A stretch of 64,000 bases of DNA, taken from NCBI RefSeq assembly GCF_000368785.1, contig NZ_KB849690.1, positions 144,966-208,965 of the forward strand. The letters run 5' to 3'. A program made the position numbers and the translations under genes. Shown in pieces: positions 17,471-27,009 of this stretch (position 1 is the first letter of the stretch; every line of letters begins with the position of its first letter). This DNA is from Acinetobacter towneri DSM 14962 = CIP 107472. GTDB taxonomy: Bacteria; Pseudomonadota; Gammaproteobacteria; Pseudomonadales; Moraxellaceae. The notes beneath the pieces were generated by a model. That model was not told where the DNA came from, searched no databases, and was given only the letters and a program-made list of their open reading frames with translations.

Positions 17471-18644
17471 GTGCAAGCTCCTCTGTAGTGAGTCTCTCCA
17501 GCATGGCTTCAAAAGCACTGCCATCGCGACGGGTAACATTCGGAATGTAGCGGCTATAGACCCGGAACAACATTTCAGTGGTTGAATGCCCCAATTGGCG
17601 AGCGACCCATTCTGGATTTTCACCTGCCGCCAGCCAGAGCGTTGCTGCTGTATGACGTGTCTGATAAGCACGACGAGGCGTTAATCCTAAAAAGCGCAGG
17701 ATAGGGTGCCATACACGCTTATTAACTAAACGGTAGTCTAGAGGACCGCCATCACGGTTACAGAAGACGAAGTCCGATTTTCCGTTGTTGAGGCTTTTCT
17801 GTTGCAGAAAGGCTTGGTATACCCGGTCATTCATCTGGATCGTGCGGTCAGAACCATACGTTTTGGTTCCACCAAGAACACCATTCACTAACGCTTCACG
17901 GATATGGATCTCACGACGTTGCAAGTCGATATTTTTCCATTGCAGACCATCGATTTCACTGGTACGCATACCTGTGAAAAAGCGAATGGTGTAATAAGGC
18001 CTAAAGTCCTCACGCACCGCAGTGAGAATTTTATGCACCTCTTCCAGAGAAAAAGGTGTGACTTCGATTTTACTTTCCTTCAGATTGTTTATATTTTTAT
18101 ACGGCGACTCAAAATCGTATCGTTCTGCCGCATCATTCAGTATCATACGTAAAGGCGTCATGATTTGATTGATCCTCGATGCTTTCAGACTTGTTTGATC
18201 TTTTCCGTGTGTCACTTTGGCGAGGGAAGCACGGAAGTTCAGCAAGTCTGACTTCTTAATTTTTGAGAGAACCTGATTACCAAAAGCGGGGATCAAATAG
18301 TTTTTGATTACAATTGAAACCTTTTGTTGATATGAATCTCTCCATTCAATTTGTTTCTGTTTAAACCACAATTCAGTAAACTCTTTAAAAAGAGGAACCT
18401 TGGTTTGTACAGCGATTTGCTGACTTCTTTTTTCCTTAAACTCCTCAACACGTTTACTTTTTGGAAAATACTTTTCGTATTCAAAAGTTCCCAAAGTAAT
18501 TTCAGCTTGAAGCTGCTCGAGACGTTTTTTTAAAATTCGGCGATTATAGGCATTGTCTTCAAGATTGGTTGTCTCTCTGCAACGGATGCCCATGTAGCGA
18601 AAATCGGCAATGAGTTTGCCACTTCTTTCCCGGATGGTAGCCAT
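17463..18644 (-). CDS. site-specific tyrosine recombinase (integrase)
   Basis: This 393-aa phage-type integrase has an N-terminal arm-binding/DUF3596-like start (MATIRERSGKLIADFRYMGI), a SAM-like core-binding domain (about 85-180), and a catalytic domain with Arg227 (FFTGMRTSEIDGLQW), Arg330 (QTRHTAAT), His353 (LGHSTTEM) and nucleophile Tyr363 (RVYSRY). All active-site residues are present. It lies about 900 bp from the 3' end of tRNA-Gly, a common integration target. The gene order on the minus strand is excisionase-like, integrase, small gene, DUF1376, DnaC. It probably still catalyses integration or excision if the partner att site survives. Confidence 0.9.
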   Translation of the reverse strand: MATIRERSGKLIADFRYMGIRCRETTNLEDNAYNRRILKKRLEQLQAEITLGTFEYEKYFPKSKRVEEFKEKRSQQIAVQTKVPLFKEFTELWFKQKQIEWRDSYQQKVSIVIKNYLIPAFGNQVLSKIKKSDLLNFRASLAKVTHGKDQTSLKASRINQIMTPLRMILNDAAERYDFESPYKNINNLKESKIEVTPFSLEEVHKILTAVREDFRPYYTIRFFTGMRTSEIDGLQWKNIDLQRREIHIREALVNGVLGGTKTYGSDRTIQMNDRVYQAFLQQKSLNNGKSDFVFCNRDGGPLDYRLVNKRVWHPILRFLGLTPRRAYQTRHTAATLWLAAGENPEWVARQLGHSTTEMLFRVYSRYIPNVTRRDGSAFEAMLERLTTEELAHE

Positions 18645-18663
18645 CGGTTAAACCTCCTGAACC

Positions 18664-18873
18664 TTATTGAAGAGCATCCATACTTAAACCAGTGAATTTA
18701 AGCATTTCAGTTTCAATACGTTCCCAAACAAAAAGAATTTTGCGACCACCAAAAGGACGGATGTAATGAACACCTTCAATAAAGACACTGTCCTTCAGTT
18801 GGTTGCGAATAGTACGAGCGTCGTACTGGATTTTTTCAGCCAGTTGCTGGGCTGTGAGATAGGTATATGACAT
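18664..18873 (-). CDS. excisionase-like small DNA-binding protein
   Basis: This 69-aa protein reads MSYTYLTAQQLAEKIQYDAR then TIRNQLKDSVFIEGVHYIRP, a winged-helix/HTH pattern like phage excisionases and AlpA-type regulators. It directly precedes the integrase gene in the same direction (20 bp gap). The expected role is directing excision and perhaps controlling the int operon. A short inverted repeat lies just upstream in the divergent promoter region. Confidence 0.7.
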   Translation of the reverse strand: MSYTYLTAQQLAEKIQYDARTIRNQLKDSVFIEGVHYIRPFGGRKILFVWERIETEMLKFTGLSMDALQ

Positions 18874-18903
18874 AATAGAGCCTCATATTTTTTACTAGGT
18901 AAC

Positions 18904-18921
18904 TAGGAAAAATTATTCCTA
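18904..18921. promoter_or_regulatory. candidate operator, inverted repeat TAGGAA-N6-TTCCTA
   Basis: A perfect 6-bp inverted repeat separated by six A/T bases lies between the divergent excisionase-like and HTH genes. CTAGG also occurs just before it. This is a plausible binding site for the adjacent HTH regulator. It is inferred from position and symmetry only. Confidence 0.4.
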
Positions 18922-18985
18922 AGATGTAAATTATCACATATTTATGTCTTTGCAAGTACTTTTTATGATTTAAATAGGAAATTTT

Positions 18986-19213
18986 ATGATTATTTCAAAC
19001 TTGGCAGTTTTATTAGCAGAAAGGAAACTTAAGGTTGCTGATTTGGTGAGAAGTACTGGAATTAATAAATCTACTTTACATAAACTTTATAATGATGAAT
19101 CTGTACGGATTGATTTTGAAACCATTGATAAAATTTGTATTGCATTAGATGTGGAAGTGGGTGATTTATTGGTTTTTAAGAAAATTGATAATAATCAAAA
19201 TGATAATAGCTAG
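18986..19213 (+). CDS. Cro/CI-type (XRE) HTH regulator
   Basis: This 75-aa protein is nearly all a lambda-repressor-like domain: LAVLLAERKLKVADLVRSTG followed by INKSTLHKLYNDESVRIDFE and TIDKICIALDVEVGDLLVF. It matches the short 'HTH_26' type seen in prophages and plasmids. An AGGA ribosome site precedes the ATG. It is divergent from the excisionase/integrase operon, so it is likely the element's repressor or lysogeny-type switch. Confidence 0.8.
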   Translation: MIISNLAVLLAERKLKVADLVRSTGINKSTLHKLYNDESVRIDFETIDKICIALDVEVGDLLVFKKIDNNQNDNS

Positions 19214-19540
19214 TTTGGTCACAATTGGTCACATCAAAAAGTGAAATGGTCACAAATCCTTGATCGTTTGGTAAAAAACATCTTGTTTTGAAGAGAATAG
19301 GGTGATTTTTTACCTTCAAAAAAAGCTCTGAAAGTGGTGATCGATTGAAGACATTTAAGGTTAATTGAGACCATTTTTATTGTTGTGGGCACGCCATGGT
19401 CACATCTTGGTCACAAAATACAAATTACATTAAAAATATTTTTTATTGAATCGAATAACATAGGAAGAAGATTTTTTAAAAAATATAATAAAATCAACAA
19501 GAAAAAAGCCCTAATCTTTCGACTAGGGCTTTTCTGAATC
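19214..19540. other. intergenic attachment-side region with TGGTCACA repeats
   Basis: Five copies of TGGTCACA occur, with GGTCACA cores at 19217, 19227, 19248, 19398 and 19409. They lie between the HTH gene and the 3' end of tRNA-Gly, grouped as three plus two. This layout resembles integrase arm-type sites flanking an attachment core. No open reading frame is convincing here. A hairpin terminator lies at 19504-19533. Confidence 0.55.
19504..19533 (-). terminator. terminator downstream of tRNA-Gly
   Basis: AAAAGCCCTA and TAGGGCTTTT form a 10-bp stem with a 10-nt loop, 7 bp past the tRNA 3' end on the minus strand. Confidence 0.75.
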
Positions 19541-19616
<76 letters not shown>

Positions 19617-19823
19617 ATGCGGTGTATAATACATGATGCAAAAATAGGGTCAATCATTTTTTGCATGTCATTGTACTGACTGAATAAATAAACAACATTT
19701 TTGGAAAATAGTGCGGTTAAATGACTTAGGTTGTTTGTTTTATAAAAGTTTTCATTGTCTGCAAAAATATTAATATCACTTACAATGCGCTGCAGCTATG
19801 CGAAAAATAAAAGCATCAGACAT

Positions 19824-19875
19824 AAAAAATCCGCAGTACTAAATTTCTAAAAATGAAGCCGACTGCGGATTTTTT
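19824..19875 (-). terminator. terminator of glmUS transcript
   Basis: AAAAATCCGCAGT and ACTGCGGATTTTT are perfect 13-bp arms around a 24-nt loop, about 50 bp beyond the glmS stop on the minus strand. Confidence 0.8.
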
Positions 19876-19926
19876 AGGTGATTCAAAATAATTTTATTAA
19901 ATTTAACTAATTGAATTTAATCAACA

Positions 19927-21768
19927 TTATTCCACTGTTACGCTTTTTGCCAAGTTTCTAGGTTGATCGACATCAGTACCGCGCAAAACTGCCACATGAT
20001 AAGACAACAACTGCACAGGAATGCTATACACAATTGGCGCAAGCAACGCGCTGACTTGCGGTACATAAACCACATGCTGACGCTCTTTATCTGCAGGAAT
20101 GCCGCTGTGTTCATCTGCAAATACAAACAGCTCACCACCACGTGCCTGTACTTCTTCCATATTGGATTTCAGTTTATCCAGCATGTCATCTTGCGGTGCT
20201 AAAATCACCACAGGCATGTCATTGTCTACCAATGCCAATGGGCCGTGCTTTAATTCACCCGCAGCATAACCTTCTGCGTGAATATATGAAATTTCTTTCA
20301 GTTTCAAAGCACCTTCCAAGGCAATTGGGAATTGTGTGCCACGACCCAAGAACAAGCAGTGATTTTTCTCTACAAACAATTCAGACAAACGTAAAATTGC
20401 CGTATCATTTTGCAAAGTATCTAAAATTACTTTTGGTGTGTGCCACAAGTCTGCAATAATTTCCGCTGTTTCTGTCGCTGCAATTGCATTTTTCACCTGA
20501 CCAATTTTGAGCACCAACAGCATTAATGCTGCCAACTGTGTCGTAAAGGCTTTGGTCGATGCCACACCAATTTCAGGACCCGCAAGCGTTAACAAACTAT
20601 GGTTGGTTTCACGTACCATTGACGACGTTGCCACGTTACAAATGGTCATGGTTGTGATATCTAAACCTTTTGCAGCAGCACGTTTTTGTGTATCACGTAA
20701 CGCAGCTAAAGTATCTGCAGTTTCGCCAGATTGTGAAATGCACACATACAACGTGTTATTCACAATGACTGGGGTACGATAACGGTATTCGCTGGCAATT
20801 TCCACATGACATGGCAAGTTAATCAGCTGTTCAAACCAATATTTTGCAATCATCCCTGCATGGTAGCTGGTACCGCAGGCAATAATCTGTACCTGTTGGA
20901 TGTTGGCAAAATCAAGTTCAGCATCTTTCAGGAAATCTTCACGTAAAGCGTTGCCATTTAATGCTTGTGAAATGGTTTGTTGAATTGCTTCAGGCTGCTC
21001 ATAAATTTCTTTGAGCATGTAGTGTTTATATTCACCTTTCGATGCATTGCTTACAGTTGCATCCAACTCTTTTACAGGGCGTTCAACCGTTTGACCGTTT
21101 ACAAAAACTTCAATGCTGTCGCGGGTTAAGCGGGCGATATCACCTTCTTCCAAATACATAAAACGGTTGGTGATCGGCAATAACGCCAATTGGTCTGAAC
21201 TGATAAAGTTTTCGCCAATACCGACACCAATCACCAAAGGAGAACCTTCACGTACCGTGATCAATTCATCTGGATAATCGGTATGGATAATTCCCAGAGC
21301 ATAAGCACCTTTCAGTTGAGGCACGACTTGCTGTACCGCAACCAATAAATTCGGTGCAGTTTTAAGAGCATGGTTGACCAAGTGCGCAACCACTTCAGTA
21401 TCCGTTTGAGAGCTGAACATATAGCCTAAAGCTTCTAGCTCATCTTTCAGTTCTTGATAATTTTCGATAATACCGTTGTGTACGACAGCAACATTGCCAG
21501 AAATATGCGGATGTGCATTGTTTTCTGTCGGTTTGCCATGTGTTGCCCAACGTGTATGGGCAATACCGAGTGAACCTGTGACTTGAGAATCTAGTACTGC
21601 TTGCTCAAGATTTGCTACTTTACCGACACGACGCTCACGCAAGACCTGACCTTGACTAATCAATGCCAAACCTGCGGAATCATAACCGCGATATTCTAAA
21701 CGCTTTAAACCTTCAATGAGGATATTGGTAATACTACGTTCTGCAACGCCACCGACAATACCGCACAT
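19927..21768 (-). CDS. glmS: glutamine-fructose-6-phosphate aminotransferase (isomerizing)
   Basis: GlmS makes glucosamine-6-phosphate from fructose-6-phosphate and glutamine, the first step to UDP-GlcNAc for peptidoglycan and LPS. The start MCGIVGG provides the N-terminal catalytic cysteine of the class II glutaminase domain (about 1-235). Two SIS sugar-isomerase domains follow (ACGTSYHAGMIAKYWFEQL and GRGTQFPIALEGALKLKEIS), ending in DQPRNLAKSVTVE. It is 613 aa, full length. It lies 12 bp after glmU, which supplies the later steps. I see no upstream glmS ribozyme, as expected for a Gram-negative bacterium. Confidence 0.97.
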   Translation of the reverse strand: MCGIVGGVAERSITNILIEGLKRLEYRGYDSAGLALISQGQVLRERRVGKVANLEQAVLDSQVTGSLGIAHTRWATHGKPTENNAHPHISGNVAVVHNGIIENYQELKDELEALGYMFSSQTDTEVVAHLVNHALKTAPNLLVAVQQVVPQLKGAYALGIIHTDYPDELITVREGSPLVIGVGIGENFISSDQLALLPITNRFMYLEEGDIARLTRDSIEVFVNGQTVERPVKELDATVSNASKGEYKHYMLKEIYEQPEAIQQTISQALNGNALREDFLKDAELDFANIQQVQIIACGTSYHAGMIAKYWFEQLINLPCHVEIASEYRYRTPVIVNNTLYVCISQSGETADTLAALRDTQKRAAAKGLDITTMTICNVATSSMVRETNHSLLTLAGPEIGVASTKAFTTQLAALMLLVLKIGQVKNAIAATETAEIIADLWHTPKVILDTLQNDTAILRLSELFVEKNHCLFLGRGTQFPIALEGALKLKEISYIHAEGYAAGELKHGPLALVDNDMPVVILAPQDDMLDKLKSNMEEVQARGGELFVFADEHSGIPADKERQHVVYVPQVSALLAPIVYSIPVQLLSYHVAVLRGTDVDQPRNLAKSVTVE

Positions 21769-21780
21769 AGGAACTTCCTC

Positions 21781-23145
21781 TTATTTTTTCAATTTCTGTG
21801 GACGTTGATAATTTTCTTTAGTGAACTGTTTAGAACGTTCCACAGCTAAACACTGTTCTGCAACATCACGGGTAATGGTCGAGCCTGCGCCTACCGTTGC
21901 ACCATTGGCAATGGTGACAGGTGCAACCAATGAACTATTTGAACCAATAAAGACTTGGTCACCAATAATGGTTTTAAATTTATTGGCACCATCATAATTG
22001 CAAGTAATCGTACCTGCACCAATATTGCTGCCTGCACCCACTTCGGCATCACCTAAGTAGGTAAAGTGGTTGGCTTTGGAGCCTAAACCAATTTGACTGT
22101 TTTTCACTTCAACAAAGTTGCCAATATGCACTTCATTGGCCAATACCGCACCCGGACGTAAACGTGAGAATGGACCAATTTGCGCAGCTTCACCTACAAC
22201 CGCTTGGTCAAATACGCTATACGGCTGAACTTTAGTGCCCGCAGCAATTTTGGTGTTTTTGAGGATACAACCTGCACCAATTTCTACGCCATCACCCAGT
22301 TCGCAATCGCCTTCAATAATTACGTTAATATCAATGCGAACGTCTTTACCTGCAGTGAGATTACCACGTAAATCAAAACGGGTTGGGTCAATTAAATGCA
22401 CACCTTGTTGCATGAGTTGCTTGGCTTGGAAGTTCTGGAACTCGCGTTCTAATGCAGCCAATTGCACACGGTCATTCACGCCTTCTACTTCAAAAGCCAG
22501 TTGAGGTTCTACCGATGCAACTTCTAAACCATCGGCAATTGCCATCGCCACAATATCGGTCAGGTAATATTCACCCTGCGCATTGTTATTGCTCAGTTTT
22601 GGCAGCCATTCATGTAATTTGGCATTGCTGACGCAGTAAATACCCGTGTTGATTTCTTGAATTTGACGCTGTGCTTCAGATGCATCTTTATGTTCAACAA
22701 TCGCTTGAATTTTACCGTTTTCACGCACAATACGACCATAACCCGTAGCATCGGCAAGGGTGAGTGTCACCAATCCAATTTGGGTTTCACGTGAAACATC
22801 GAGCAGCTTTTGTAAAGTTTGCTCTGTAATGCAAGGTACATCTCCAGATAAAATTAGGGATACGCCTTCATGTGGTAAAACAGGCAAAGTCACTTTGACT
22901 GCGTGACCTGTGCCGAGCTGTTCCGCTTGTTCGACCCACTGCACCTGTTCATGTGCAAACGCATTTTGAACCAAAGTACCGCCGTGACCGTAAATGGTAA
23001 TAATATGATCGGCTTGTAATTTTTTTGCGGTATCAATCACGTGACCCAAGAGTGGGCGTCCTGCAAGAGGTTGTAATACTTTTGGTAAATTTGAACGCAT
23101 GCGCGTGCCTTTACCTGCTGCAAGAATAATCACGGTGGTAGACAT
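21781..23145 (-). CDS. glmU: bifunctional GlmU, N-acetylglucosamine-1-P uridyltransferase / glucosamine-1-P acetyltransferase
   Basis: GlmU is a cytosolic bifunctional enzyme making UDP-GlcNAc. The N-terminal nucleotidyltransferase domain has [20 protein letters not shown] (residues 8-27) and the GDVPCIT motif. The C-terminal left-handed beta-helix carries hexapeptide repeats and the acetyltransferase segment [20 protein letters not shown], then [11 protein letters not shown]. It is 454 aa, normal. Order glmU-glmS with a 12-bp gap indicates one transcript. Confidence 0.97.
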   Translation of the reverse strand: MSTTVIILAAGKGTRMRSNLPKVLQPLAGRPLLGHVIDTAKKLQADHIITIYGHGGTLVQNAFAHEQVQWVEQAEQLGTGHAVKVTLPVLPHEGVSLILSGDVPCITEQTLQKLLDVSRETQIGLVTLTLADATGYGRIVRENGKIQAIVEHKDASEAQRQIQEINTGIYCVSNAKLHEWLPKLSNNNAQGEYYLTDIVAMAIADGLEVASVEPQLAFEVEGVNDRVQLAALEREFQNFQAKQLMQQGVHLIDPTRFDLRGNLTAGKDVRIDINVIIEGDCELGDGVEIGAGCILKNTKIAAGTKVQPYSVFDQAVVGEAAQIGPFSRLRPGAVLANEVHIGNFVEVKNSQIGLGSKANHFTYLGDAEVGAGSNIGAGTITCNYDGANKFKTIIGDQVFIGSNSSLVAPVTIANGATVGAGSTITRDVAEQCLAVERSKQFTKENYQRPQKLKK

Positions 23146-23163
23146 GTTGAATCCTAGTGATGG

Positions 23164-23685
23164 CTAAACCAAAGTAAAAGATAAATAAATATAAATACAT
23201 AATGCGGCCCAAAGACCCGCAATAATATCGTCCAGCATGATGCCAAAACCACCTTCGACCTGACGATCAATGACACGGATTGGCCAAGGTTTCCATACAT
23301 CAAACAGTCGGAATAGGACAAAACCCACAATTACCCAGACCCAGCTGATTTGATTGATAAAAATCAGGGGTAAAAAGGTAATCGATTGTCCTGCAAATTC
23401 ATCCCAAACAATACGACCATCATCATGTACGCCCATAACCTGTGCAGTACGTCCACAGATATATATGCCAACGAGGGACATGATGGCAATGGCAAAAAGG
23501 CTTGGAATGAAACCAAGCGCGAACCAAATGGGAATGAACAGTAGGGCAAAGGCCGAACCAAAGGTACCGGGAGCTTTGGGTAGTAGACCTGAACCGAAGC
23601 CAACACCACAGCATACAATCAGTCGGTCAGTCCAAGACATGGCTTTGAAATTAATCGCGGGTTTTTGCAAAGTGTTGGTATCCAT
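23164..23685 (-). CDS. pgpA: phosphatidylglycerophosphatase A
   Basis: PgpA is an inner-membrane phosphatase converting phosphatidylglycerol phosphate to phosphatidylglycerol. It has the family block GFGSGLLPKAPGTFGSAFAL and the later GRTAQVMGVHDDGRIVWDEF, AGQSITFLP and RLFDVWKPWPI, with hydrophobic segments between. It is 173 aa from 23685. An internal ATG at 23640 (MSWTDRL) is an alternative, and neither start has a strong ribosome site. The longer version overlaps thiL by 35 bp, a common arrangement, and implies translational coupling. Confidence 0.94.
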   Translation of the reverse strand: MDTNTLQKPAINFKAMSWTDRLIVCCGVGFGSGLLPKAPGTFGSAFALLFIPIWFALGFIPSLFAIAIMSLVGIYICGRTAQVMGVHDDGRIVWDEFAGQSITFLPLIFINQISWVWVIVGFVLFRLFDVWKPWPIRVIDRQVEGGFGIMLDDIIAGLWAALCIYIYLSFTLV

Positions 23686-24580
23686 GAAAATGAAGTGAAC
23701 GATCTACGCCATTCTGTTCAAAGCTTAAGCGGTTTTGATTGTTAATTTTGCCAATAATATGAATAGGGGTATTCAGCGGTTTTTGCAAAAGCTGCTGATA
23801 ATTTTGTGGGCTTATTGTAAAGCATAACTCATAGTCATCGCCACCTGCCAAGGCATATTGCCACTGCTTTTGTTGTGGTAATTCGGTTAATGCAGCATCT
23901 ATAGGCAGTTGGCTGAGTTCAATACAAGCACCGACCTGAGAGGCTTTGAGAATATGCCCTAAATCTTGTGCCAAGCCATCTGAAACATCAATCATGCTTG
24001 AAGCCAGACCTTTGAGTTGTTGTCCAAGTTGACAACGTGGTGTTGGGTAGTCGAGACGTTGTTTTAAAGGATGATCGAGATGATCTAAACCAAAAGCGGC
24101 ATCACCGACTTGTCCGCTGACGCAAATATAATCACCGACTTGCGCGCCTGAACGTGGAATGGCATGTCCTTGTTCAATCCAGCCTAAGGCGGTAACGGAA
24201 ATGGTGAGATGCGGGCTTTGTGTGGTATCTCCACCAATTAAACTTACCCCAAATTGATCGCAACAATCATGTAAACCCTGACTAAACCCTTTGAGCCAGT
24301 CGTGATCAATTTGGGGTAGGCTCAATGCCAATAATATACTGTGTGGGGTGGCACCCATGGCGGCAATGTCAGATAAATTGACCGCAACCGATTTCCAACC
24401 AATCGCATGTGGGTTGGTATCGAGGGGGAAATGTCGTCCAGCGACTAAAGTGTCGGCACAAATGACCAATTGTTGTTGCGGCGGAGGGGTGAGCAGAGCT
24501 GAGTCATCACCGACACCTAAATCGACTGCATCGGGACGCGGTCTGTTGAAATAGGTCTCAATAATGGAAAACTCAGCCAT
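23651..24580 (-). CDS. thiL: thiamine-monophosphate kinase
   Basis: ThiL phosphorylates thiamine monophosphate to thiamine pyrophosphate using ATP. Motifs include DAVDLGVGDDSALLTPP, SVAVNLSDIAAMGATPH, LIGGDTTQSP and the C-terminal MIDVSDGLAQDLGHILKAS and ALAGGDDYELCFT. It is 309 aa. It lies between nusB and pgpA, the usual proteobacterial order. Confidence 0.96.
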   Translation of the reverse strand: MAEFSIIETYFNRPRPDAVDLGVGDDSALLTPPPQQQLVICADTLVAGRHFPLDTNPHAIGWKSVAVNLSDIAAMGATPHSILLALSLPQIDHDWLKGFSQGLHDCCDQFGVSLIGGDTTQSPHLTISVTALGWIEQGHAIPRSGAQVGDYICVSGQVGDAAFGLDHLDHPLKQRLDYPTPRCQLGQQLKGLASSMIDVSDGLAQDLGHILKASQVGACIELSQLPIDAALTELPQQKQWQYALAGGDDYELCFTISPQNYQQLLQKPLNTPIHIIGKINNQNRLSFEQNGVDRSLHFHGYQHFAKTRD

Positions 24581-24605
24581 ACAACAATCGACTCAATACT
24601 TTGAA

Positions 24606-25055
24606 TTAGTTGCTTTGTTGCTTTTCTGCTGCACGTAAGCTGTTGGCAAGACGGTCTAATACACCATTGATGTATTTGTGGCTGTCTGCACCACCAAAGT
24701 GTTTTGCCAATTCAATCGCTTCATCCAATACCACACGGTATGGAATTTCCAGATGTTGTTCTAACTCATAAGCACCTAAACGTAAGGTGGCGAGTTCAAC
24801 ACCATCGAGGGCTTGAATGTCACGATCAAGAACAGGCACCAGTAATGCATCCAATGCTTCATGATTGGCAACCACTTGAGTCAACAATTCATGATAATAG
24901 CCGAGATCCACTTTGTGCATGGCATTTTCCACACGGGTACGTGCTTCAATTTCATGTACTGGATTGTGGCTCATCTGCCATTCATAAATACCTTGCACAG
25001 CAAAACGACGTGCTTTACGTTTTGCTGCATAAGTTGCTTGAAGTGTTTGCGACAT
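24606..25055 (-). CDS. nusB: transcription antitermination factor NusB
   Basis: NusB is a small helical protein that binds boxA RNA with NusE and supports rRNA antitermination. The 149-aa sequence opens [20 protein letters not shown], with the conserved [20 protein letters not shown] and [11 protein letters not shown] near the end. It follows ribH by 4 bp and precedes thiL by 25 bp, forming the common ribH-nusB-thiL-pgpA operon. Confidence 0.96.
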   Translation of the reverse strand: MSQTLQATYAAKRKARRFAVQGIYEWQMSHNPVHEIEARTRVENAMHKVDLGYYHELLTQVVANHEALDALLVPVLDRDIQALDGVELATLRLGAYELEQHLEIPYRVVLDEAIELAKHFGGADSHKYINGVLDRLANSLRAAEKQQSN

Positions 25056-25059
25056 AGCG

Positions 25060-25530
25060 TTAAATAGCCTTTAACAAGTTAACCATTTCAATTGCAGTTA
25101 AGGCAGCTTCACTTCCTTTATTACCTGCTTTTGTTCCAGAGCGTTCAATTGCTTGTTCAATACTATCCGTAGTCAATACACCGTTAATCACAGGTAAGCC
25201 AGTATCTAAACCAACCACACCTAAGCCTTTGGCACATTCGCCTGCAACAAAGTCAAAGTGTGGAGTGCTACCGCGAATCACTGCGCCGAGTGCAATAATG
25301 GCATCATAACCATTCGATGCAGCTAATTTTTTAGCCACAACAGGAAGTTCCCAAGCGCCTGGTGCATGAACAACGGTGATATTATCCTCTGATACGCCAT
25401 GACGTTTCAATGTGTCAATTGCGCCATCAAGCAAATGCTCAACCACAAAACTATTAAAACGACCGACTAAAATCGCATAACGGCCTTCGCTAGCGAGATG
25501 TAATAAACCTTCAATACGGCGAATTGCCAT
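25060..25530 (-). CDS. ribH: 6,7-dimethyl-8-ribityllumazine synthase
   Basis: RibH condenses 5-amino-6-ribitylaminouracil with 3,4-dihydroxy-2-butanone 4-phosphate, the penultimate riboflavin step. The sequence has [54 protein letters not shown] and the [14 protein letters not shown] end. It is 156 aa. It sits between ribBA, which makes its butanone substrate, and nusB. Confidence 0.96.
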   Translation of the reverse strand: MAIRRIEGLLHLASEGRYAILVGRFNSFVVEHLLDGAIDTLKRHGVSEDNITVVHAPGAWELPVVAKKLAASNGYDAIIALGAVIRGSTPHFDFVAGECAKGLGVVGLDTGLPVINGVLTTDSIEQAIERSGTKAGNKGSEAALTAIEMVNLLKAI

Positions 25531-25541
25531 AGCAACCTCGA

Positions 25542-26663
25542 TTATTTCTCTGATGTTGGATCTGCGGTGATATATTCCACCACTTCTAAGTTAAAGCCTG
25601 ATAAAGCATTGAAACGTAATGGTGAGCTGAGTAGCTTCATTTTTTCAACGCCTAAATCACGTAAAATTTGTGCACCCACGCCAATGGTTTGGTATTGCTG
25701 TGACAATGCAGCATTGGCTTTGCCTTGTTTCGGGGATTTAAGGCTGTCTAGGGCAGGGCCCAAGTCTTGCAATTGAGCTTGACCAATCCAGACCAAAACA
25801 CCACGTTCACTGTTGGCAATTTCTTTTAAAGCACGGTCTAAATTCCAAGTTGCCGAACCATCTGCTTTTTTCAGCTTCAGCAAATCACGGGTTGGATTAA
25901 AACCATGCACACGTACTGTGGTAACGCCTTCTTTCGGCTCGCCTTTGACCAATGCCAAGTGAATGTCTGGGTTCCCCAGTTCACGGTAGCGATATAAGTC
26001 AAAAGTACCATATTCGGTGTCGATGCTTTGCTGATCCAAACGCTCTACAGTTTGTTCATTGGTCATGCGATAGTGGATTAAATCGGCAATAGTACCAATT
26101 TTTAACCCGTGCTTTTCAGCAAAAATTTCTAAATCTGGACGACGCGCCATCGTGCCGTCTTCATTGATGATTTCACAAATTACCGATGCAGGCTCTAAAC
26201 CTGCCAAACGGGCAAGATCACAACCTGCTTCGGTATGTCCTGCACGGTGCAATACACCACCTGGCTGTGCCATGAGTGGGAAAATATGCCCAGGCTGAAC
26301 AATATCGGCAGGCTTGGCATGTGCAGCGACAGCGGTTTGAATGGTATGCGCACGTTCTGCGGCAGAAATACCCGTGGTAATGCCTTTAGCAGCTTCAATC
26401 GACAAAGTAAAGTTCGTACCGTGTTGTGCACCATTGGCATCAACCATTAACGGTAGGTTTAATTGCTGGCAACGGTCACGACTTAAGGTTAAGCAAACAA
26501 GACCACGCGCGTGTGTGATCATGAAGTTGATATCTTCAGGGCGAACGTGGGTTGCGGCAATGACTAAATCACCTTCATTTTCACGATCTTCATCATCCAT
26601 GAGGATGACCATTTTTCCTGCACGGATATCTGCTACAAGCTCTTCGACAGTATTGAGCGGCAT
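25542..26663 (-). CDS. ribBA: 3,4-dihydroxy-2-butanone-4-phosphate synthase with degenerate GTP cyclohydrolase II domain
   Basis: The N-terminal domain (about residues 1-205) is a complete Rib[41 protein letters not shown] and [20 protein letters not shown]. The C-terminal domain (about 205-373) has the RibA fold pattern and the ending [20 protein letters not shown]. The region where GTP cyclohydrolase II has its three zinc cysteines instead reads [20 protein letters not shown], with none of them. Only the butanone-phosphate activity is therefore expected, and a separate ribA should exist elsewhere. ATG 26663 is preceded by GAAGG. I see no FMN riboswitch upstream. Confidence 0.92.
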   Translation of the reverse strand: MPLNTVEELVADIRAGKMVILMDDEDRENEGDLVIAATHVRPEDINFMITHARGLVCLTLSRDRCQQLNLPLMVDANGAQHGTNFTLSIEAAKGITTGISAAERAHTIQTAVAAHAKPADIVQPGHIFPLMAQPGGVLHRAGHTEAGCDLARLAGLEPASVICEIINEDGTMARRPDLEIFAEKHGLKIGTIADLIHYRMTNEQTVERLDQQSIDTEYGTFDLYRYRELGNPDIHLALVKGEPKEGVTTVRVHGFNPTRDLLKLKKADGSATWNLDRALKEIANSERGVLVWIGQAQLQDLGPALDSLKSPKQGKANAALSQQYQTIGVGAQILRDLGVEKMKLLSSPLRFNALSGFNLEVVEYITADPTSEK

Positions 26664-27009
26664 CAACCTTCACCTTCTTATTTGTCTGAAACGACATTGA
26701 ATGAGAGAGATGCATAGTCTAACGGTTTTTTACCTGTTTTGCCTATGCTTATCATTTTCATTGCGTGACTTATGGTTATACACAGTGTCATCAGGCTTGG
26801 AAAGAGGTGAAAAGGAGGATTTGCTGCGTTGCTGTAGATTGTTTAGGCAATTAAGATGAAATGCAAAATCTGTGAAAAATAAAACTGTAGAGGGCATAGG
26901 ATATTATCGCCCTCATTCTCGCCTTCACTTGAGCCCAGTTGGGTTTTGGGAGAAGGCAAGAATCAGAGATGAGATAATTCATTAAATTCAGGTATAAGAG
27001 AATTTCTGT
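26664..27009. other. intergenic region with REP-like palindrome
   Basis: This gap upstream of ribBA has no credible gene and no FMN-riboswitch consensus. An imperfect palindrome lies at 26915-26963. Confidence 0.5.
26915..26963. repeat. REP-like imperfect palindrome
   Basis: ATTCTCGCCTTC and GAAGGCAAGAAT pair at 11 of 12 positions around a 25-nt loop, with further weak pairing of CTCAT/ATGAG outside. The 'CCCTCAT..CTC.CCTTC / GGGAGAAGGC' style resembles extragenic palindromes I associate with Acinetobacter genomes. This is unverified. Confidence 0.4.

Noticed and set aside
17471..17671. Longer version of the small gene after integrase
   Set aside because: It would overlap the integrase coding region by 200 bp; the ATG at 17470 gives a sensible start.
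19214..19420. CRISPR repeats from TGGTCACA
   Set aside because: The 8-bp units have uneven spacing and no spacer regularity.
19769..19926. glmS-type ribozyme near glmS
   Set aside because: The region is downstream of glmS and forms a simple terminator; the ribozyme is known from Gram-positive 5' leaders.
26664..26900. Possible FMN riboswitch before ribBA
   Set aside because: The conserved RFN-element segments are not present in the upstream sequence on the minus strand.
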